Under the pieces are notes generated by a model that was given only the letters and a program-made list of their open reading frames with translations, ran no database searches and was not told the origin of the DNA. The translations under genes were made by a program, and so were the position numbers. A stretch of DNA of 64,000 bases from Bacteroidota bacterium (GTDB lineage: Bacteria > Bacteroidota > Bacteroidia > NS11-12g > UBA9320). Below are positions 18,267 through 27,681 of the stretch, one piece after another; the stretch's first letter is position 1, and each line of letters begins with the position of its first letter. The DNA lies in NCBI GenBank assembly GCA_016124755.1, contig WGNA01000004.1, positions 100,826 to 164,825 of the forward strand, written 5' to 3'.

Positions 18267-19643
18267 TTGGATTTATTTGTCGTAACACTGGTTGTTAGTG
18301 TTGCCTGGGCAATAGTCGCATTGGTTTACCTCCTTGCGCAAATTATCTTTAAGATCCGGTTTGTATATCCGGATTCTGTTCCTGAAAAGGACGACGTAAT
18401 CATCCGGACATTAGCAGATTTTCAATACTTCCATAACCTGAGTTCAGAGGCTAAAATCCGATTCGTGAAGCGGGTTCGGTTTTTAGCAATGGATCGTGAA
18501 TTTGAGGGGAAGGAAGGTCTGGAAGTTACAGATGAAATGCGGGTTTGGATTTGTGCTTCTATTGTTCAGATTACATTTGGCTTCCGGAAATACGACGTCG
18601 CCGGATTTCAAAAAATTCTGATTTATCCCGATATTTTTTACCAACCCCAAATCGGGAAGATGGTAAAAGGTTATGCATCAAGAGATGGCATTGCTTTCTC
18701 ATGGAAAGATTTTCAGGAAGGATATCTGGACCACAAAGACAACCTGAATCTCGGTCTGCACGAAATGGCCCACGCACTGCATTTTGTGGCGTTCAGGAAA
18801 TCCGGAAAATCATCTGAATTTGCGGATCAGTTTACCGATTGGATTGCCGCGTCGAGGGCAGACTACCTCGTATTAAAGTCGGGTGAAGACCAATATCTCC
18901 GGAAATATGGCGGTACTAATGTGCATGAATTTTTTGCGGTTTGTGTTGAACATTTTTTTGAAACCCCGGAAGAATTTAAAATAGAAAAGCCGGAATTATT
19001 TCAATACACTTCCTTTCTGCTTAATCAAGACCCAACCCGTACTCAACAGGATTATCACCCCGATGAAAATTCTCCGGCCTGGCGGAAACTAATTAAAAAA
19101 GTAGGTGGCAATCCGTATCGTGTTCAAAACGACTGGGACGACCGAATGATTTTCGTTGGATTAACCTGTCTCATTCCCATGTCGATGATCACCGAAGAGT
19201 ATGTACTCAATTATCTCGACAAGCTAATCATAGTTTTGGTGCTTGCTTTATTGGGCCTGGCGATTCTTCCCTGGATGAAGAAAATCGGGAGATACAGCTA
19301 TGCTCTCATCTACGCGCTTTTCTGTTTGTTTGGGATCGGGGTTACATCGTTCACTTTGCTTTTAACTCTAAATGAAATTCTACCGGCAAAGGAGTATTCT
19401 GAAATTTATCCGATTAAAGAAGTTCGTTACAATAACCATAACAACAGCAAATATTTAATTCCAGAGGGGGACAAATATCTCCGTCACATTCATATTCTGG
19501 AGTATCGGTCACCTATTGAACCCAATCCTGAAAAATTGGAAATCTATTTCAGAAAGGGATTTCTTAGGATACCGAAGCGAATCGGCATGCGGGTTATTTA
19601 TGGTAAACCGAAGCCGGAAGATGTCCAAACTACAAATTATTAA
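18267..19643 (+). CDS. M90-type (MtfA-like) zinc peptidase with membrane helices
   Basis: 458 residues from a TTG start, the only start that keeps the N-terminal membrane helix; the first in-frame ATG is about 75 codons in. Residues about 40-270 match the MtfA/M90 family, with the zinc motif HEMAHALHF (about 164-172) and the downstream EFFAVCVEHFFETPEEF segment that should supply the third ligand. E. coli MtfA is a soluble peptidase linked to control of the glucose PTS through Mlc. Here the domain is membrane-anchored and followed by two more helices and a 90-residue C-terminal tail. Its target is unknown. Its TAA overlaps the convergent sppA stop as TTAA. Confidence 0.82.
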   Translation: MDLFVVTLVVSVAWAIVALVYLLAQIIFKIRFVYPDSVPEKDDVIIRTLADFQYFHNLSSEAKIRFVKRVRFLAMDREFEGKEGLEVTDEMRVWICASIVQITFGFRKYDVAGFQKILIYPDIFYQPQIGKMVKGYASRDGIAFSWKDFQEGYLDHKDNLNLGLHEMAHALHFVAFRKSGKSSEFADQFTDWIAASRADYLVLKSGEDQYLRKYGGTNVHEFFAVCVEHFFETPEEFKIEKPELFQYTSFLLNQDPTRTQQDYHPDENSPAWRKLIKKVGGNPYRVQNDWDDRMIFVGLTCLIPMSMITEEYVLNYLDKLIIVLVLALLGLAILPWMKKIGRYSYALIYALFCLFGIGVTSFTLLLTLNEILPAKEYSEIYPIKEVRYNNHNNSKYLIPEGDKYLRHIHILEYRSPIEPNPEKLEIYFRKGFLRIPKRIGMRVIYGKPKPEDVQTTNY

Positions 19644-21406
19644 TACGCATCAATAAAAAACGGCATGATTGCCTGTATGCCGGTCATACCCTGAAGTTTT
19701 TTCAAACGGTCGTAAACCTGATAATTTTCTCCCAACTCTTCTTTAATGAGTTTTTGTTTGATGGATGCACCATTGAAGGAAGCCATGAAACTTGCAAACG
19801 GATTGTCCATTTTCGGATAGGAAGCAATTTCGTATGTTTCGATACCTGCTTTGAAAGCGGCAATTTCTAATGCTTTATTAAGTCCTCCATACACGTCAAT
19901 CAACCCGTTTTTACGAGCCATGGTTCCGGTCCAAACACGACCTTGTGCAACCGAATCGATAAAGGCGGTTGATAACGATCGACCTTCACTAACTCTTCCA
20001 ACAAAATCGGAGTAAACTTCTTCCACCAAGGCTGTTAAAACTTCCATCTCACGTGCATTCAAAGGCCGGTCAATTCTACCGAAATCTGCAAAGTCTGAAG
20101 TGGTTACAAACTCAGAATGTACACCCAGTTTATCCATTAGTTTCTCAGCATTCGGATACAAACCGAACACTCCGATGGAACCTGTAATTGTATTCGGCAT
20201 CGCAACTATAGTATCGGCAATACACGAGATATAATATCCACCGCTTGCTGCAACATCACCCATAGACACGATAAGCGGTTTCACTTTTTTAGTGAGCATT
20301 GCTTCCCTCCAGATTACATCGCTGGCAAGGGCACTTCCACCCGGACTGTTAACCCGCAGAACTACCGCTTTTACATTTTCATCTTCACGTGCCGCTTTTA
20401 GTGCTTTAATAAATTTATCAGAACCTATTTCATCTTGCTGTCCGTTGCCGGAAACGATATCACCATTAGCATATACAATTGCAATTTTCTTGGCGTCACC
20501 TTCAGATTCATTTCTGAGTGTGCGTGCGTATTTGGCTAAAGTGATTTGCTCAACATCCTTTTTGTCTTTATTCAACCCCGCCTTTTCAGCCATCGTTTTA
20601 AATACCTGATCCCTGTAAGCAAGAGCGTCGATCATTTTGTATTCAACAGCAGAAGTTGGATTAGTCACCTTTAGATCGTTCGCAATATTTTTTAATTCTT
20701 CGGTAGTAAGTTTTCGAGATTTACCAACCGCAGCCAGATAATTTTCGAAAACAGAATTAATGTATTCATCTATTTGCTTTCGGTTTTCATCACTTAGATT
20801 ATCGCGGGTAAAAGGTTCAACAGCACCTTTAAATTTTCCGTGTTTAATCGCCTGCATTTCAATTCCGATTTTGGCCAATGTCTCTTTGAGAAATGTGATT
20901 TCGGCAGACATTCCATTAAATATCATGTTGCCTTTCGGATTGAGAAATATGCTGTCGGAAACCGAAGCGAGGTAATACGTCTGGTTGTAATAAATCTCGG
21001 CGTATGAATAAATAAACTTACCGGATTTCTTGAAATCTTCGAGTGCTTCTCTGATTTCCGTAAGTCTCGCATAACCGGAACCCACAAACGTGAGATCGAG
21101 AAAAATACCTTTAATACGGTCATCCGTTTTTGCGTGTTCAATGCTTTTCAAGATTTCGTAAATTCCAACAGGTGAACCGACGTCACCACCTGTTAATTCG
21201 GATGCGAAAGCTTCAAACGGGTTGTCATCCGTTTTTTCCGGCAATTCATAATTCAGTTTTATGGTAAGAACAGAATTATCCTGCACTTCAACGGTTTGTT
21301 TTTTAGTGCTTGAGGAAACCAATGAAAGTATTACCAAAAAGAAAATACCCATCAGTAAAAAAATACCTGTGATGGTTGCGAGAACGAACTTGAAAAACTG
21401 TTTCAT
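19640..21406 (-). CDS. sppA: Signal peptide peptidase SppA, 67-kDa type
   Basis: 588 residues, the long form with two tandem ClpP-like domains. N-terminal membrane helix at about 8-30. The catalytic dyad is divided as in E. coli: general-base Lys193 in FKGAVEPF in the first domain and nucleophile Ser388 in DVAASGGYYIS in the second. It degrades cleaved signal peptides in the membrane. It is a single gene on the minus strand, with the nuclease gene 34 bp upstream on the same strand. Confidence 0.95.
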   Translation of the reverse strand: MKQFFKFVLATITGIFLLMGIFFLVILSLVSSSTKKQTVEVQDNSVLTIKLNYELPEKTDDNPFEAFASELTGGDVGSPVGIYEILKSIEHAKTDDRIKGIFLDLTFVGSGYARLTEIREALEDFKKSGKFIYSYAEIYYNQTYYLASVSDSIFLNPKGNMIFNGMSAEITFLKETLAKIGIEMQAIKHGKFKGAVEPFTRDNLSDENRKQIDEYINSVFENYLAAVGKSRKLTTEELKNIANDLKVTNPTSAVEYKMIDALAYRDQVFKTMAEKAGLNKDKKDVEQITLAKYARTLRNESEGDAKKIAIVYANGDIVSGNGQQDEIGSDKFIKALKAAREDENVKAVVLRVNSPGGSALASDVIWREAMLTKKVKPLIVSMGDVAASGGYYISCIADTIVAMPNTITGSIGVFGLYPNAEKLMDKLGVHSEFVTTSDFADFGRIDRPLNAREMEVLTALVEEVYSDFVGRVSEGRSLSTAFIDSVAQGRVWTGTMARKNGLIDVYGGLNKALEIAAFKAGIETYEIASYPKMDNPFASFMASFNGASIKQKLIKEELGENYQVYDRLKKLQGMTGIQAIMPFFIDAY

Positions 21407-21440
21407 AAAAGTGTGATTGGTCTGAATCTCAAATCAGCTT

Positions 21441-23009
21441 TTAGTGCTCTGAAATAACGAACTTTTTCGACTGCTGAACACCATTTCTGTCTTCGAGTAC
21501 TGCGAAATAAACGCCGGGCACAAAGTCGTTAAGAGGCATTTCGGTAAATGAAGAAGTTATATCGTTCAAGCGGATGGTGCGACCCGAAATATCAAGAATG
21601 CGGATAGTGCCGTGATTCGCATTTAATATGGAAAGCCGGTTTCCAATGATCGACAGATTTGCTTTAATGAGTTCGTTCGGACGAACACTGAGACTCAGGA
21701 TTTCGGCGGTGACATCAATTTTAAAATTCAAAGCTTCTTTTGAAGTACTCAGAAAAATGGTATCGGTGATTTTCCCGATTTCTGTTCCGGCATGAAGCCA
21801 GATTTTAAGTTCGTATGATTCTCCCGGCGCAATTGAAATTTGATTCACTTCCGGAACAATTTCCTGTCTTGAATTCGAGAGGGAGTAACGCAACGAATCA
21901 CTACCCCCGTTATAAACTACCAAAACGTAAGGCTGTAAGTTGGTAGCCGGAAATTTGCCGAGATCGATGTTGCTTGCGGAAATAGCTGCAATGTATTTTG
22001 GCGGCAGTTTCGAAGTGCTGCTGATGCTTTGAATACGCTCTAAAAATTCCGGATGATCTACAAACGGATTTCGGTTCTTCTGATAATAAAACACCTGCTC
22101 GTTTCTTAAACTGTCTGAAGAAGTAGGAGGGAAGGAAGAAGCCCAACTCCTTAAAATGGTTTCCTGATTGGTAAGAAAAGAACTGTAATTCTGATACCGG
22201 ATAGAAAAGTAAAATAAAGCTCTTGCCACATTCCCCTTATGCGCATCTCTTGGCTCAAACAAACTGCTTCCGTATTTCGATCCACCGTTTGTCCAGGTTG
22301 GTGAATTTACCACTCCGAAGGGATAATTACTCCGGTAACTATTCGCCGTATTGTCGGTCGGAAAGATATGGTTAAGGTCTGATTTTTCAGGTTCATTGCT
22401 GTTAAACAAACTCTGTGGCCACGTGTGTTCGCAATTAAAACTATTGGAATTCGCGCCGTTCCGGTCATTAAAAACCGCCGTTCTTCCGGTATAAACACAG
22501 GTAACCACACCGTCATGGTTATCAATATTTCCATACATATAATCCCGCGCTGTGTTGTAACCGAGACTCTTGTAATTTTTGGCGAGAAGTGATTTTAACG
22601 CACTTTTCAAATCTTCGTCATACAGGTTTTGCGTGGCGTCGTAATAGGAATCCACATAAACACCTTTGCCTCTTACATCCACAGATCTGGAACCCGCTAA
22701 GCCCGAAGATTGAACAATTATTTCGGAGTTGTAATCGACATTCTGAAACGGATCGAACGTTATCCGGATCGTATCGGTGTTGTGGGCGTTGATGCCAATT
22801 TCCGGAAGATTTGCCGTGAAAGATTTGTCTTCGGGTAATATCCGAAACAAAGTTCCTTGATCCGAATTGTTGGTGATGATCAGTTCAACTGTTTTCGGAC
22901 TACCTTTAGTAACGGTGCCGAAATCAATCGCTGAGTCGGACAAGGTAAATTGGGCTGAAGCCTGAAATCCGGTTAAGATAAATACCGGAATTAATGCGCG
23001 CTTTAACAT
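21441..23009 (-). CDS. Secreted endonuclease I-family nuclease with T9SS sorting domain
   Basis: 522 residues. A signal peptide (cleaved after ASAQ) is followed by an ASH/immunoglobulin-like domain (about 20-115; FGTVTKGSPKTVELIITNNS), then an endonuclease I domain (about 120-330) with NCEHTWPQSLF and DLNHIFPTDNTANSYRSNYP, which supply the His and Asn of the beta-beta-alpha metal site. A second beta domain follows, and the last 75 residues match a type A T9SS C-terminal domain (GTIRILDISGRTI, FVPGVYFAVL). It is predicted to be exported and attached to the cell surface or released, to degrade external nucleic acids. Confidence 0.88.
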   Translation of the reverse strand: MLKRALIPVFILTGFQASAQFTLSDSAIDFGTVTKGSPKTVELIITNNSDQGTLFRILPEDKSFTANLPEIGINAHNTDTIRITFDPFQNVDYNSEIIVQSSGLAGSRSVDVRGKGVYVDSYYDATQNLYDEDLKSALKSLLAKNYKSLGYNTARDYMYGNIDNHDGVVTCVYTGRTAVFNDRNGANSNSFNCEHTWPQSLFNSNEPEKSDLNHIFPTDNTANSYRSNYPFGVVNSPTWTNGGSKYGSSLFEPRDAHKGNVARALFYFSIRYQNYSSFLTNQETILRSWASSFPPTSSDSLRNEQVFYYQKNRNPFVDHPEFLERIQSISSTSKLPPKYIAAISASNIDLGKFPATNLQPYVLVVYNGGSDSLRYSLSNSRQEIVPEVNQISIAPGESYELKIWLHAGTEIGKITDTIFLSTSKEALNFKIDVTAEILSLSVRPNELIKANLSIIGNRLSILNANHGTIRILDISGRTIRLNDITSSFTEMPLNDFVPGVYFAVLEDRNGVQQSKKFVISEH

Positions 23010-23013
23010 GGGG

Positions 23014-23021
23014 CAAAGGTA
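23014..23021 (-). promoter_or_regulatory. -7 box of the nuclease gene
   Basis: On the minus strand TACCTTTG is a perfect TAnnTTTG match, four bases (CCCC) from the ATG at 23009. This is the same 4-nt spacing as at purH. Confidence 0.45.
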
Positions 23022-23113
23022 ATTTTATCCAGTTTCGGATGAACATAAAGCAATTGTTACCCATCCGGTCATCCGGCAATTTTTAACTTTCTTCATCCCA
23101 CAATCCTTTCTTC

Positions 23114-23121
23114 TATTTTTG
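23114..23121 (+). promoter_or_regulatory. -7 box of purB
   Basis: TATTTTTG, a perfect TAnnTTTG match, 19 nt before the TTG start. The -33 region is only TTTC-like. Confidence 0.45.
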
Positions 23122-23140
23122 CCGTTTAATTCAGCAGATC

Positions 23141-24481
23141 TTGCAAAATTCATTGAACGCCATTAGTCCTGTCGACGGACGATATCATTCCAAAACCCAA
23201 TCACTTGCTCCTTATTTATCCGAATTCGGATTAATTCACTATCGCGTTTGGGTAGAAGTTGAATACCTGATTGCACTTGCAGAAACCGGTTTAACGGCGG
23301 TGAAACCGGTGTTGGAATCGGGGAAAAAAGAACTGCTCAGATCCTGGGTAAATAATTTTAAACTGGAGGATGCACAATGGATTAAAGACAAAGAAGCCAT
23401 TACCAATCATGATGTGAAGGCGGTAGAGTATTTTCTGAAACACAAACTCGACGAAGCCGGTCTGAGTGAAATAAAAGAGTTTGTGCATTTCGGGCTCACT
23501 TCGCAGGATATTAATAACACAGCCATTCCCATGTCGCTGCTTCATGCGGTGGATAAAGAAATTCTGCCGCTTTTAAATGAAGTGATTTCAGAATTAAAAA
23601 AACGGGCAGATGCCTGGAAAGAAATTTCCATGCTGGCGCGAACGCACGGACAACCGGCTTCCCCGACACGTTTGGGAAAAGAAATTTATGTTTTTATAGC
23701 CCGTTTGGAAGAACAAATCCGGCAATTGAAAAGCATCGAATGGCCGGCAAAATTTGGAGGTGCAACCGGTAATTTTAACGCACACCACGTCGCATTTCCG
23801 GAAGTGAGCTGGTCTGATTTTGCCGATTCGTTCGTAGCCAATCTCGGCTTGAAGCGCTCTGAACCCACAACCCAGATCGAACACTACGATAATCTCGCGG
23901 CCAAGTTCGACGCATTAAAAAGAATCAACATAATTCTGATCGATTTCAGCCGGGATATCTGGACCTATATTTCGATGGAGTATTTCCGGCAAAAAATTGT
24001 GGCGAATGAAGTTGGTTCATCTGCTATGCCTCACAAAGTAAATCCGATTGATTTTGAGAATGCCGAAGGAAATCTCGGTATGGCCAACGCCATTCTGCAA
24101 CACCTTTCCGAAAAACTTCCGATCAGCCGGTTGCAAAGAGATCTTACCGATTCAACGGTTCTCCGGAATGTAGGAGTGCCGTTGGGCCACATGTTAATCG
24201 CATTTCATTCTTTGTTAAAAGGGTTGAACAAACTTGTGCTGAATGAAGCCGCGTTGGAAAGAGATCTGAGAAATAATTGGGCTGTGGTGGCAGAAGGTAT
24301 CCAAACCATTTTGAGAAGAGAAGGATATCCGAACCCGTATGAAGCGTTGAAAGAACTTACACGAACCAATTCCGTGATCGACGAAAATGCTATTTCAAAC
24401 TTTGTGAGTCAGCTGGATGTTAGGGAAGAAGTGAAAGCCGAAATTCGGGCGATCACACCATTCAACTACACAGGAATCTGA
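23141..24481 (+). CDS. purB: Adenylosuccinate lyase
   Basis: 446 residues from a TTG start that gives the family N-terminus NAISPVDGRYHSKTQSL. The fumarase/aspartase signature SSAMPHKVNPIDFENAEGN, with its catalytic Ser on the mobile loop, and the TSQDINNTA and ARTHGQPASPT segments are all present. It releases fumarate from SAICAR and from adenylosuccinate, so it serves both IMP and AMP synthesis; its AICAR product is used by PurH (encoded at 9.4 kb). The stop overlaps the next start (TGATG). Confidence 0.95.
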   Translation: MQNSLNAISPVDGRYHSKTQSLAPYLSEFGLIHYRVWVEVEYLIALAETGLTAVKPVLESGKKELLRSWVNNFKLEDAQWIKDKEAITNHDVKAVEYFLKHKLDEAGLSEIKEFVHFGLTSQDINNTAIPMSLLHAVDKEILPLLNEVISELKKRADAWKEISMLARTHGQPASPTRLGKEIYVFIARLEEQIRQLKSIEWPAKFGGATGNFNAHHVAFPEVSWSDFADSFVANLGLKRSEPTTQIEHYDNLAAKFDALKRINIILIDFSRDIWTYISMEYFRQKIVANEVGSSAMPHKVNPIDFENAEGNLGMANAILQHLSEKLPISRLQRDLTDSTVLRNVGVPLGHMLIAFHSLLKGLNKLVLNEAALERDLRNNWAVVAEGIQTILRREGYPNPYEALKELTRTNSVIDENAISNFVSQLDVREEVKAEIRAITPFNYTGI

Positions 24482-24849
24482 TGTCAACAAACAAGAAAAC
24501 ACTGGTTTTGGGTGCTTCAACAAATCCCACCCGATATGCCAATATTGCGATCAATCGTTTGCGTTCACACGGACATGAAGTGGTGGCATTAGGTCTGAAA
24601 CCGGGAAAAGTGGCCGATGTTGATATCGATACCAAACCACAATTTTATCCGAACGTGGACACAGTTACGATGTACCTTGGAGCTCCGAGACAGATACCTT
24701 TCTACCAATATTTAATCGCACTTAATCCCAAAAGAATCATCTTTAATCCGGGAGCAGAAAACCCGGAGCTGGCTGAACTTGCAAACCGCAATGGCATTGA
24801 AACCGAAGAAGCCTGTACATTGGTTTTATTAAATCTGGATCAATACTAA
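24481..24849 (+). CDS. CoA-binding domain protein (YccU-like)
   Basis: 122 residues, a single Rossmann-type CoA-binding domain: TLVLGASTNPTRYANIAINR at the start, then VVALGLKPGKVADVDID and FNPGAENPELAELANRNGIE. Such small proteins bind CoA, but their role is unknown. It overlaps purB by one base, so translation is probably coupled. Confidence 0.85.
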   Translation: MSTNKKTLVLGASTNPTRYANIAINRLRSHGHEVVALGLKPGKVADVDIDTKPQFYPNVDTVTMYLGAPRQIPFYQYLIALNPKRIIFNPGAENPELAELANRNGIETEEACTLVLLNLDQY

Positions 24850-24889
24850 TTTGCCTTTTTACTAATCTTGCCAAAGTATTTAAAAACGT

Positions 24890-25714
24890 ATGAAAAGAGT
24901 TATCCTTCTTTCTGCTATCGCCATTTTTTTCACGGCTTGTAAGAAAGATCATAAGGCAGAGATTATTAAGGAAATTAATGAGCTGGAGTCTCAGGAATCT
25001 GGCATTACGCCCGAATCAAGATTGAAATTATATTCCCTTTACGAGCAATTTGCAACCGATTTTCCAGCAGATTCTCTTAGCCGGATTTATCTGCTCGAAG
25101 CATTGCAGTACCGGCAGGTTATCGGACATTCAGACACGGCCATTCGATTGGGAAATGAATTTTTAAAGCGATACTCCCATTCGGCATTAAAGCCCAACGA
25201 AATGGAAGCGATGGAGTTCAGCACAGTATATCTTTCACTGGCTAAAGCGTATTCTAAAAAGGGTATAACGGATAGTTCAATACGGTACTTTGAAAAAGCG
25301 GAATTTACTAGTCCGTTGGAAAATTCGGATCTGTTTGCAATGAAAAACGAATACCAGAAACTCGCAAATGATGAGGGTAACAATCGTCAGTCTTACGGTT
25401 GGATAATGCTCGCCAACAAATGGACAGAGATCGGAATTCCCGACAGTGCTATCTTTTGGTACGCTGGTTTTGTTAGTCGTTTTCCGGATTCGGAAAGTGC
25501 GCCCGGTGCTATGATGCAACAAGCCAACCTGCTCGGAGAACAAGGCCGCGGAGAGGATGCAAAATCCATTTTAAAAGAGTTGATTGCCCGATATCCGGAA
25601 AGCAATTTTGCCAAAGAGGCGAAGGTTATGCTCGACAACGATATGATCGGAAAATCGGAAGAAGAGCAACTGGAAATTATTCTCAAAAAAGCCGTGACGA
25701 ATTCTGCCTCGTAA
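24890..25714 (+). CDS. TPR-type lipoprotein
   Basis: 274 residues. Signal peptide with lipobox FTAC (Cys17), followed by helical repeats of TPR type (YLSLAKAYSKKGITDSSIRYFEKAE, GIPDSAIFWYAGFVSRFPDS, LGEQGRGEDAKSILKELIARYPES). YbgF/BamD-like repeats of this kind act as protein-binding scaffolds. No specific family recognised. A box TAATCTTG (24863-24870, 7 of 8 match) 19 nt upstream suggests its own promoter. Confidence 0.7.
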   Translation: MKRVILLSAIAIFFTACKKDHKAEIIKEINELESQESGITPESRLKLYSLYEQFATDFPADSLSRIYLLEALQYRQVIGHSDTAIRLGNEFLKRYSHSALKPNEMEAMEFSTVYLSLAKAYSKKGITDSSIRYFEKAEFTSPLENSDLFAMKNEYQKLANDEGNNRQSYGWIMLANKWTEIGIPDSAIFWYAGFVSRFPDSESAPGAMMQQANLLGEQGRGEDAKSILKELIARYPESNFAKEAKVMLDNDMIGKSEEEQLEIILKKAVTNSAS

Positions 25715-25819
25715 CAGAATCATAACACAATCTGATGTTTTGGATGCGGGTTTTGGTTGGATTTGGTTGCCCGAGTTCTTAAGTTCGCAGTGTAACATCT
25801 CAAACTAAAGTTTTATCGC

Positions 25820-26167
25820 ATGAGCAAATTTGATGAAGCCATGGACACCTACAAAGGTGAAATGGACAACCTCGGAATTTCTTACGACGCCAATCTCCTC
25901 GAAGCAGTAGCAAAAGGATTGGGTCCATCTATTTACAACGCCGATTCTTCTAAAGTTTCCTGTTCAGACAAATCTGAATTGGATACGGTTAGAAACAACT
26001 TCCTGATCAACAAACTCGGTCTCGAAGATGGTCCGGCATTAGACGAAGCCCTCAACAGTGTTTGTGAGAAAATGGGATCTTCAAACCGAAATAAGTACAG
26101 AGCAATTTTTTACTACCTGCTCGTTGTGCATTTCGGCAAAGAATCTAACTATGCTCAGGCGAGCTGA
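25820..26167 (+). CDS. DUF2853 family protein
   Basis: 115 residues, the full length of the DUF2853 family of small helical proteins. MSKFDEAMDTYKGEMDNLG at the start and NRNKYRAIFYYLLVVHFGKE near the end fit the family. Function unknown; no signal peptide, so probably cytoplasmic. A hairpin terminator follows 24 bp after the stop. Confidence 0.85.
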   Translation: MSKFDEAMDTYKGEMDNLGISYDANLLEAVAKGLGPSIYNADSSKVSCSDKSELDTVRNNFLINKLGLEDGPALDEALNSVCEKMGSSNRNKYRAIFYYLLVVHFGKESNYAQAS

Positions 26168-26190
26168 TCAGATTCAGAGAAAATTCAGAT

Positions 26191-26219
26191 AAAGGCTGCC
26201 AGTTTGGTGGCCTTTTTTT
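26191..26219 (+). terminator. Rho-independent terminator after DUF2853 gene
   Basis: Stem AAAGGC...GCCTTT, extended by TGCCA/TGGTG with a small internal mismatch, followed by seven T. It overlaps the end of the convergent glycosyltransferase gene. Confidence 0.75.
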
Positions 26220-27672
26220 ATTTCCCGTTTAACCCCGGTTGATCAATCCAGTTGATATATTCAACCAGAGACAGACTATTTTGAGGTTGGTGATGTATTT
26301 TTAAAAGAGTTCGAACCAGTATAATTACTAATGTAAAGACGGCAACCTCATCGCTGATATTCAGAATAAAATTTAAAACGCTGTTCGACATAAATTCTGT
26401 AAAACCTTTAAACATCATGTCTTGAATTACCGCTGTTAAGGTTACCCAAAGTATATAGAAATATTTCAGTCTTCCCCCCAAGAGAATTACCGCAATCATT
26501 GGTATCACATAGTAATTCGGAAGCATTCCGGAGGAGAAGGCGACAACTCCGGAGAGATAAATCAGAAATTGCAAAATGATATTCTGATTTCGTGTGATAA
26601 AGCCCAGCGATAAAAGCAACCCCAGAAATATATACATGCTAAAGAAACCGAGTTCGGCAGGTTCCAGTAACCATCCGAGTAATGGATATTGCGGAATGGA
26701 TCTGTAGCCCAGAACATTGTTCAGAATTCCCGGTAATCCGCCATTAGCCAGATAGGGGACAAAGGACAATGCGAACAAAATAACCGGAACCAAGCCCATT
26801 TCTATTTTTTGCCGGTTAGTAAGTCTGGCATTTAGCACCACCCATACCGGAAATAAAAAAAGGATGTGTTTGGTCGCAAGTGATAAAGAGAACAAAAGAA
26901 CCCCGGCGATTTGGAATAACGTATTCTGTTCTTCATTCTGAAAATACAGCAGTACTCCGCTAATGCCAAAAAGGATTGCAAGATTATCGAATTGATTAAA
27001 ATATCCGCTGCACAAAATGGAAAGCGGATTCAGAAGAAAAAGAAACAGCGCATTGAGATTCCGGAAGCGTTTCCAAAGAATGATGCCGATTCCAATATCA
27101 ACCAGCGATAAAAACAGCGCAACCATTCTCCGGAAATCATTGTACTGAAAGGAGAAATTTTCATTAATGAAATAAATGAACCCCAGAAACCATGAATACA
27201 CCGGGCCGTAGTTATAGCGTGAAGTTTCGCGGTAAATATTGAGATGTTCTCTGGCTGCCTTCCCGACAATAAACCACGATTCGGCATCAAAACTTCTACC
27301 GAGGTAAACACTCAGCAATCGAAGAAAAACCGATGCAGCAAATGTTAAAAGCAGAATAATTAATAAAGACGGAAAATCGCGTTTCATGAATTTATCGGTC
27401 AACCAATTTCTTACTACCGATAATTTAACCGGCACAAGACTGATCAGTGTGAGAGCGAATAAAGCACAGGAAATTCCCCATTTAATCAACCAATTGTGCC
27501 ACTTGGAATAATCGAGGTTTTTGTGTTTTAGATTTTCGGCAAAACCGATACATATTTCCCGAACAGCCGGAATCATTAGTAAAAGAAAGAAAGCAAAAAA
27601 TAACAGCGACGTTATTCGCATCACTTTCTTTTTATGAAAAACTAATCTACCGATGACAGGCTCAATATTCAT
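26218..27672 (-). CDS. Multi-pass membrane glycosyltransferase-like protein
   Basis: 484 residues with about 12 membrane helices. After the second or third helix comes a loop with GRSFDAESWFIVGKAARE and IYRETSRYNYGPVYSWFLGF, a pattern of GT-C (GT87/ALG-type) mannosyltransferases, in which an acidic residue of this loop is catalytic. It probably uses a polyprenyl-phosphate sugar on the outer face of the inner membrane. The acceptor is unknown. The GNAT gene lies 9 bp upstream on the same strand. Confidence 0.6.
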   Translation of the reverse strand: MNIEPVIGRLVFHKKKVMRITSLLFFAFFLLLMIPAVREICIGFAENLKHKNLDYSKWHNWLIKWGISCALFALTLISLVPVKLSVVRNWLTDKFMKRDFPSLLIILLLTFAASVFLRLLSVYLGRSFDAESWFIVGKAAREHLNIYRETSRYNYGPVYSWFLGFIYFINENFSFQYNDFRRMVALFLSLVDIGIGIILWKRFRNLNALFLFLLNPLSILCSGYFNQFDNLAILFGISGVLLYFQNEEQNTLFQIAGVLLFSLSLATKHILFLFPVWVVLNARLTNRQKIEMGLVPVILFALSFVPYLANGGLPGILNNVLGYRSIPQYPLLGWLLEPAELGFFSMYIFLGLLLSLGFITRNQNIILQFLIYLSGVVAFSSGMLPNYYVIPMIAVILLGGRLKYFYILWVTLTAVIQDMMFKGFTEFMSNSVLNFILNISDEVAVFTLVIILVRTLLKIHHQPQNSLSLVEYINWIDQPGLNGK

Positions 27673-27681
27673 TAATTTAAA

